Below, piece by piece: positions 57,965-64,000 of a stretch of DNA of 64,000 nucleotides (positions within the stretch are counted from its first letter, which is position 1; each line of letters opens with the position of its first letter). The translations under genes were made by a program, and so were the position numbers. The notes below the pieces were generated by a model, which saw only the letters and a list, made by a program, of their open reading frames with translations, was not told the DNA's origin and made no database searches. The DNA is from Gnetum montanum. Lineage: Eukaryota; Streptophyta; Gnetopsida; Gnetales; Gnetaceae. Where the stretch lies: contig MNCI01033354.1 in the NCBI GenBank assembly GCA_015680685.1, positions 414,062 to 478,061 of the forward strand, in the 5' to 3' direction.

Positions 57965-58813
57965 TGATGAGTGGCGAGGTACCCCTACACTCAACGATAT
58001 GAATATGAGCGTTACACGCATGATCTAGTCGAACTCCACAGACTAAGTTCCTACATGCCTTATGGAACACTTAAGGTTAATCGTTCGTTATCTTCCCAGA
58101 CTTACTTGTATTTGTCATAGTTGTATGGTTAAGCAAGTCTGAGGTATGTGATTTTTATGTCTTTTATGTTTTATCACCTATGCTAACGAGGGAAAAGGTG
58201 AAGAGACTAAGTAACTAACTTTAATTAACTAAGTTCTAATGCCTAGCATCAGTATCCATTCCCACTTGCCGTTCACACCCTGAACCAATGCAACCTTCTG
58301 GCATTACCAAACGCTATTCATTACTAGGATTACCAAGCATAACGCACTTGCTCGAAATGGTCATACTAAATGCGCTTAACTATGGGAGAAGGGTTGAGAG
58401 AGATTTAATTGACTAATAAAGCATTTAAAAAATTAACAATAATTAAAGTCCTAATTAGCTTAGTCCATGCACTACAAGGTTTATCCAAAAAGTTTGTCTT
58501 TATTTCCGTACACAAACTTGTACTTAGGTATAATATTTGTTTGAATAAAGATCTGTTCACTTTGGGACTCCTACTGTGGGAACATGGAAATTATTCTATC
58601 TTTGGAGAGGTAAAATTGCCAAAGTTTCACTAAGGGTCTAGATCTAGATTGAGAAATAAGGGAGAGGTGCTTCTTATTTATAGATTTGGTGGCACGACGT
58701 GATATCACGTATGCGATATTGTCGGAGAAGGCACAATATCGCGTACGCGATATCGTGGCAGACGTGATATCGCATATGCGAGATCACAGCCCATGCGATA
58801 TCGTGTCCCATCA
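57965..58813 (-). repeat. H2 3' LTR
   Basis: 849 bp. Plus-strand start TGATGAGTGGCGAGG and end GTCCCATCA. It has seven GATATC-like cores, more than either LTR of H, which accounts for its greater length. Confidence 0.88.
58695..58806 (-). promoter_or_regulatory. GATATC palindrome array of H2
   Basis: Cores at 58701, 58715, 58735, 58749, 58766, 58780 and 58797. Steps are 14, 20, 14, 17, 14 and 17. The TATA box (58674-58682, minus strand) is next to it. Confidence 0.7.
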
Positions 58814-58820
58814 TACCCCC

Positions 58821-60300
58821 ATGAATGAATAAAAACTCATCCTCGAGTTCCTTACAAAAATATTGGGAAGGTATTGGATTATTGACTTGAATGGAACTAA
58901 TGGTGAATGGGAAAATATGTGAATGGATCATCATTACTGAACATGAAAAAATTGGTGTTTACGAAAACAAGGATGAACACTTTATACATCTAACATCAGG
59001 CCTTATTTGGTAGTTGAGAGAGAAGAGAGAAGAAGTCTGCTATTGCCAACACCAAGATTGTGCCTTTCGTTGTCTATCCGTAAGCGCGCCATCCATCTCG
59101 TTCCTTGCATACTTTCTTTAGCACTGATCCATTTCAAGTGTTCCCTCCAGATCCAATCCATTATCGTATGATTGTCATCTGCACACACAACACAGTCTTT
59201 ATATTAGCAAGGGTAAATGAATCACAATGCAGTTGATACCTTGCTTTGGTGAAAGGTCCATTGGATGAGTTGTGGTATGGTTGATACGGGTTTGGAGATA
59301 TAATAGTGGTGACTACCGAAGATGTAGGGGTTACGAGAAAATTGAAAAAATTGGGTCAGGACCCCCATGACTAAGAGCGAACCTTCAGTAGCGATAGAAT
59401 GGAGAAAGAAAAAGAACAAGAAAGATGGAGAAAAAGAGACAACTATAACGTCGATGAAAGGGATGTCAAGATGGAAATGAAAAAAATAGTGTGGATTGAA
59501 AAAATGTTAAGGGAAAGAAGTTAACTGGTGCACCAAATAGGAATGCTAGTGGGTCCTCCCCAAAGTAGGCTCATGCCTTTAATTCCCTGACAATCCCACA
59601 TTTGAAGAGTCCGTAGGCTTTGGGGATGTCATTTGGAACAAGAGTTAAAGTCTTAACCACAAGAATTTACCAACAAGAAAACAATACGTCAACCAAAATA
59701 TACACTAATGATACAATTGTCAATGAGGTGATCAATGAAGAAAGAATGATGGAAAGAAGAGAATGGAATGGAGTCTCAAGAACAAGGTGGTGTACAACCC
59801 CTTGTGTATTTAATGATTAATGTGACTTAGTAGATCCCATTCCAAGTCCGGCCTCAACAAACCACATCTAGTGACTTCGCATTAATACATTCGGCTGACC
59901 CATCCTCTTGAAGTAACAAGAATGTCTCCACTAAAGAGTCACCAACATTCTGACAAAGTGAAAGATGAGATAGGAAGTGAGGAAGGTCCTTAGTTAGAGG
60001 AAACATTTTAATTTTGAGTTCCATAACCAGTGCTTGTAGCCAAAATGATTATTTTTTCTAAGGGGTGTGCTTTGAATTCTCATTGTTTTTTTTTTGTGTT
60101 TTATGTGTTTATGCGTGAGAACCACACCATGCAAAGACTTTGCTATTTTTATTAGCTCAGCTTCCCGATAATGGAGCAATGTCGGAATGGGAAGAAAAAC
60201 TCAAGAAGAAAACATCTAAGCACCCAAGAGAATGGCCAACACAAATGCATCAAGTTCCCTTGAAGTGACACCCTTTTCAATCCTTGAGTCCTTCCTTAGT
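58821..60300 (-). other. H2 3' region
   Basis: Homologous to 46074-47575. Holds the conserved sense frame (59003-59188, minus) and the conserved antisense frame (59620-59820, plus). No pol domain. Confidence 0.55.
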
Positions 60301-61139
60301 TTGAGAAATGCCCAATCACCAATTTGTTGATAGTTCTTATTTAGAAAGGAACTATACAGTTCCAAGCCAAGAGAGACCATAGAAATTTGTGGATGTATGG
60401 ATGAAGTGGACTCATTTCTTGTCATATCAAAAGAACCATACCTTAGTATCAACAGCATAATCTTAAAGGTAAAAACCAAACATTAGCAACCAATTAAAAA
60501 TAGTTCATACCATCATTTAATTGCACTTATTGGATGACAAACTTAACAAAATGGATAAGACATACACACATACACACAAAGAAATGAAAAAATATAAACG
60601 ATGTTGTAAAAAAAATAAGAAAAGTTAAAGGAATTTGTAAAAAAAAAATGTGCAAAAAAAAAATGTGTAAAAAAAAAGTGTAAAATAGAAACTAAAAAGA
60701 ACTAAGGGCCTCAAATGATTAGCATAGGTGGCCATCTCCTCCATGACTGAATTAAAAGGGAGAGATCCAAAATAATGAGCATTTTTTTGAATTTCTTAAA
60801 AGTATCCAACTTCTCCCAATTGATGTTTTTAGGTTAAGCGTTAGAAGTTGGTGATGCTCATATTCCAATGTATCTATGCTTTCATTGTGGGTGCAAGTTG
60901 TTTCCCTAGTTTGTTCCATGCATGTTGGTGGACTGCTCTCTTGATTAGCTATCAACCACTAGGTGTTCTCTTGTTGTGTGGTTGCTACATACAGGCACCT
61001 TTGTATATGAGTTTCTTGGGCACACCAGTTGCATGCAAGAGATGCTGAGCATTCCTCAATGTCATCACCCTATGAGTCACTATATGTGATGCATGGAACT
61101 TTATTCTTATTGATCTTTCCATAAATTTTTTTCTTAGAT
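60301..61139 (-). other. H2 region equivalent to the gap in H
   Basis: No recognised domain. Contains an A-rich degenerate tandem repeat (60606-60690). This shows what the unknown bases of H probably hold. Frames at 60752-60955 and 60848-61048 are not recognised. Confidence 0.45.
60606..60690 (+). repeat. Degenerate poly-A/TGTG tandem repeat
   Basis: Three to four units of GTAAAAAAAAATGTG type. Confidence 0.7.
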
Positions 61140-61500
61140 ATTTCCAAGGAAAGATTGTGGACTCCTAGGCACGCGTTGATGGTGCTAAGCCATGCCCTCC
61201 CCATTATAATTGGGAAGTCCCCTTTGTTACTGTTGACTTATATCACCAGGAAATCAGCTGGGTATGACCAACCACACACAGTGGTAATGATGTCCTCCAC
61301 CAATCCCAAGGGAATGGTGATGGATTGGTCAACCAGCTCTAGCTGAATATTTCTCTTCTTAAGTGGAGGCAGGTTCTAGGCTTTATACATTTCTCATGAG
61401 ATTAGGTTGACTCCAGAACCTAAGTCAAGAAGAGCCTTACGTGGTTCGTTCCCAGTGACTTGGAGGTAGATTAAGGGACTTCCAGGGTTAGAGAGTTTCC
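61140..61500 (-). pseudogene. pol: H2 aspartic protease
   Basis: Read on the minus strand, the active site is LLDLGSG (near 61420-61434) where H has LLDSGSG, so the catalytic-loop Ser is replaced by Leu through one base change. The second conserved protease region (near 61190-61230) is present. Several stops. No RT follows. Confidence 0.65.
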
Positions 61501-61567
61501 TGGGAAGGTGGCCCACCTTTATCCAGTCAATAACGATATGTGTTAACATAACCATATGTGTTGAGCC

Positions 61568-63950
61568 CTATTTTTGGTTTGAAGGGAGCTCCGAAGCCTT
61601 ATTTGTTGGAGAAGCATGCACAAACTCAACCGCTTGTGGTTGTGAGAGCTTATTTGGGCTTTTGGTTCTGAAGAAATGTCTTCTCTTCATGTGGTTGTCA
61701 AAACCAACAGCAGGTTGAAGGTTTACAGCTCTCATAGCATTACGTTGTTGTAGTTGAGTGGGGAGTTCCCCTTGCATTGTTGGAGAGGGTGGTAGTGGAA
61801 CTATCAGCATATGAGTGGTGGATGGATTTGGAGGATGGTATGCATGTGGTGTGTCTCCCATAGGAGAAGGAGTCCTAAAATACTCTTGAACTTGGTAGTG
61901 ACATTGTGGGGTTGCGTGACCCATAGAGTCACTTGGAGAAATTGGCTGCTGCACGTAGTAGCCATATGGGTCTGGTTTCCGGTAAGGATATTGTTGCCTA
62001 GGCGATGGCATCTCCCATGATTGTGGGTGTTGCCACTACTAATGTTGCCCGATAGGTTGTGGCGGAGTTCCACTTGGATAATATGTTAACGGTTGGTGGA
62101 ACTACCTCGAGTTACCTTGGGGATAAGGTAACCTTCGGGGTGCTTGCCGTTGGTTAAGTCTTGGGTTGAGTGCATACACCCTGGACTCTTGCAGATGTGA
62201 GATTATTGGGAAACATCCCTTAGGATGGTCATATTGGCAGATCTCACATACACCATCATTGTCTGTGTCAGAATCCACAACCTCATCGGCAATAGTCATT
62301 TTTCCCTTACCCTTGTTACGTTCATGGTCTGAATCTCTCCGCTTTTTCTTATCATGGTCACTACTTCGTTCCTCCTTAGACTCCTCTACAATCTTTAGGA
62401 TAGTTTCAATTTTACTATCTAAGGAGCTCCATATTTCATCTACCTTAGCTGACACTTCCATTTTTAGTTTCTAAAGTGGCAAGGTTTTTCTATTCACCAA
62501 CTCTTCAAGTGGTGACTCATCCTCTTCATCATAGAATCTCACTCCCCTCTTTTGGTGGGAAGGATCGCAGTTGTACTCTTCCATGCTTTCTCTTTTCCAT
62601 AGCTCCCCTTATTCTTTAGATACTTGCTCCAAAAATTGATGAATTTCATGGGACCTAAGTTCAGATAATCTCCCTTGGGCATATGTCCCAAGAGTTCTCC
62701 TAGTTTCATGTCTTAGCCCATCTATGAGGTGGTAGAGTTGATCCCGTTGTGCATAACCATGGCTCAGTCAACGATGTAGCAATGCATAATATCAACCCAT
62801 GGCAGCATCCAAGGGTTCATGATTACCCTGCTTCCATCCTTGGATCTTCTTATGCAAGTTGGACACTCTGGAGTACGTTTGGTATTTATCGTTAAACAAT
62901 TCTAGCATTGTACTCCACCTCCTAATGGTTTTCAGCTCTAAGGACTAGTACCAACTTTTTTCTTCTTTTGTGAGTGTCCTTGGAAATAGATTTAACTTCT
63001 ACCACTCATTTTTAATATTTTGCAAGGCACAGGCATCATGGAATGCTTGTAAGTGATTCTGCGGATCAGCATTGTATCCCCCCTCAAATCGTGGGATATT
63101 ATTCATGTCTAGTCTCTTGATCCGACTATCTTTTTGGTGCTTTGTAGGTATTCTAACGGCCTCCATAATGTCTACCATACTCTGGGTTGCTAGTAGGGGT
63201 TCATCATGATCATCTCTCTCATGACTTCTATGATGCCTACATGGTTCCCTACGTTCCCTTATTTCATGCCTTAACTCTCTAGAATGCCCTCGTCCTCACT
63301 CTCGACTCTCTCGTTGAGGTCTCTCATCTCACTTACACTTATCCTCACCAATGTGCTCTTTGTGACTATGTCTTGATGTGGAAGGAGAGGGTGAATGATG
63401 TGATGAAGGGGAAGAAGAAGGGGAAGCATCTCCATGACGATGTTTCTTACCTTATCTTTGGTGGCTATGGCCCCAATCATGATGACGATTAGATTTCCCA
63501 CCTTTGTCATGTGTTTGTGTTTCCTCATTGAACACTTGGTGTTCATGGGAATTAGAACCAGGGTTGTGAATCGTAGAGTGTAGGTTCTGATACCCTACCT
63601 CCTCACCATTGTGAGGTGGGGGAACATCATTTTGTGAGGAACCTATTAAGATAGGTTCACCACCCTTAACTTCTCTTATGATAGGCGAAGCGTTGCGGGG
63701 TCCTTTGCCCTTCAACCATGTGTGATAACTCTTCTTCGGTGAGTCCCTTAGACGTTGCATTGCTACGGGATGGTAATTCCTTATGTCATAATCTTCTGCA
63801 ACGTATTTAGCGTATAATTCCATCATGCCTATCTGTGCAAGAGCACAAAGGAGCATCTTAGAGACTGCCTGATTTGGGGGTAACACTATGTTACCTTGTA
63901 GGTCTCTCTAGTGCAGTTGTTCATCCTAATGGAGGATAAAAGTAAAATCG
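61568..63950 (-). pseudogene. gag: H2 Gag
   Basis: Open pieces on the minus strand are 63452-63886 (144 codons, with ALAQIGMMELYAKYVAEDYD), 62102-62461 (with CEICQYDHPKGC) and 61568-62011 (Gln/Pro/Tyr-rich tail, with YGYYVQQPISPSDSMGH). They match H piece by piece. The capsid core lies at about 62930-63130 with stops. Plus-strand frames here are shadows. Confidence 0.82.
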
Positions 63951-63980
63951 GGTATATACTCATCGTGATGAGTATATACC
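63951..63980 (-). other. Perfect 14-bp inverted repeat in H2 gag
   Basis: GGTATATACTCATC, spacer GT, GATGAGTATATACC. Counterpart of 42672-42701 with one compensatory base-pair change. Confidence 0.85.
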
Positions 63981-64000
63981 ATCTAATACTGTTGAGGAAC

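Larger units (their letters stand above)
57965..64000 (-). mobile_element. H2: second copy of the H family, reversed, cut by the window edge
   Basis: In element order it runs from 64000 down to 57965. The 3' LTR is 57965-58813, with the polypurine tract next to it. The 3' region, protease and gag follow. Every H landmark is present in the same order (knuckle, Gln/Pro tail, protease, conserved 3' frames, LTR). No RT or integrase lies between protease and LTR. The 5' LTR is beyond the window. CCAGT (57960-57964) is the candidate target-site duplication. Confidence 0.88.

Noticed and set aside
61811-62474. Plus-strand frames of 69 and 102 codons
   Set aside because: Shadows of minus-strand H2 gag.
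1-64000. tRNA, rRNA, CRISPR or bacterial features
   Set aside because: None seen. The palindromes and repeats belong to LTR elements, and the genome type is plant nuclear.

Overview
The window is a stretch of plant nuclear DNA made almost entirely of old, nested LTR retrotransposons. I see no intact host gene, no tRNA, no rRNA and no CRISPR. A large seed-plant genome is suggested by Ty3/gypsy and Ty1/copia domains, long LTRs, deep nesting, heavy C-to-T decay and AT-rich sequence. A gymnosperm is my best guess, but that is inference.

Layout, outermost first. (1) 1-4133 is a partial copy (L0) of a very long repeat. 4134-6610 is a poorly resolved relic, possibly a copia LTR plus internal sequence. 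(2) Element G (plus strand, gypsy) spans 6611-56241 with insertions. Its 5' LTR is 6611-13357 (about 6.7 kb), its gag-protease-RNase H part is 38891-41598, its RT-RNase H-integrase part is 48353-51982, and a 3' LTR copy is 51983-56241. (3) Copia element C1 (minus strand) sits in the G leader: 3' LTR 13521-14634, gag 16890-17921, 5' LTR 17953-17961 plus 37765-38890. (4) Element D (plus) sits in the C1 5' LTR, flanked by AAAGC. It has two roughly 3 kb LTRs and a 2 kb internal region without coding domains. Its LTRs carry fragments that look like host genes. (5) Gypsy element E (18195-24280, duplication TATAT) sits in the 5' LTR of D. Minus-strand LTR F (30184-35870) sits in the 3' LTR of D, and copia C2 (31251-35296, duplication ACCAT) sits in F. 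(6) Gag-protease element H (41599-48352, duplication AGAAT) splits G between its RNase H and RT parts. (7) 56242-57964 is the start of another insertion, J. J is interrupted by H2, a minus-strand second copy of H that runs off the right edge at 64000.

Insertion order read from the nesting: G, then C1 and H into G, then D into C1, then E and F into D, then C2 into F. C2 and G keep most of a recognisable pol. E, H, H2, C1 and D lack RT and would need proteins from other elements to move. All coding regions are broken by stops, frameshifts or deletions, so nothing here looks autonomous today.

The most unusual signals are these: a coding relic of about 900 codons inside the giant LTR of G, present in three LTR copies; an array of TTGTAGAG/CTCTACAA hairpins in the same LTR; 14-bp-phased GATATC palindromes just upstream of the TATA box in the H family; a perfect 14-bp-stem hairpin in H-family gag with one compensatory base-pair change between two copies; and host-gene-like fragments inside the LTRs of D.
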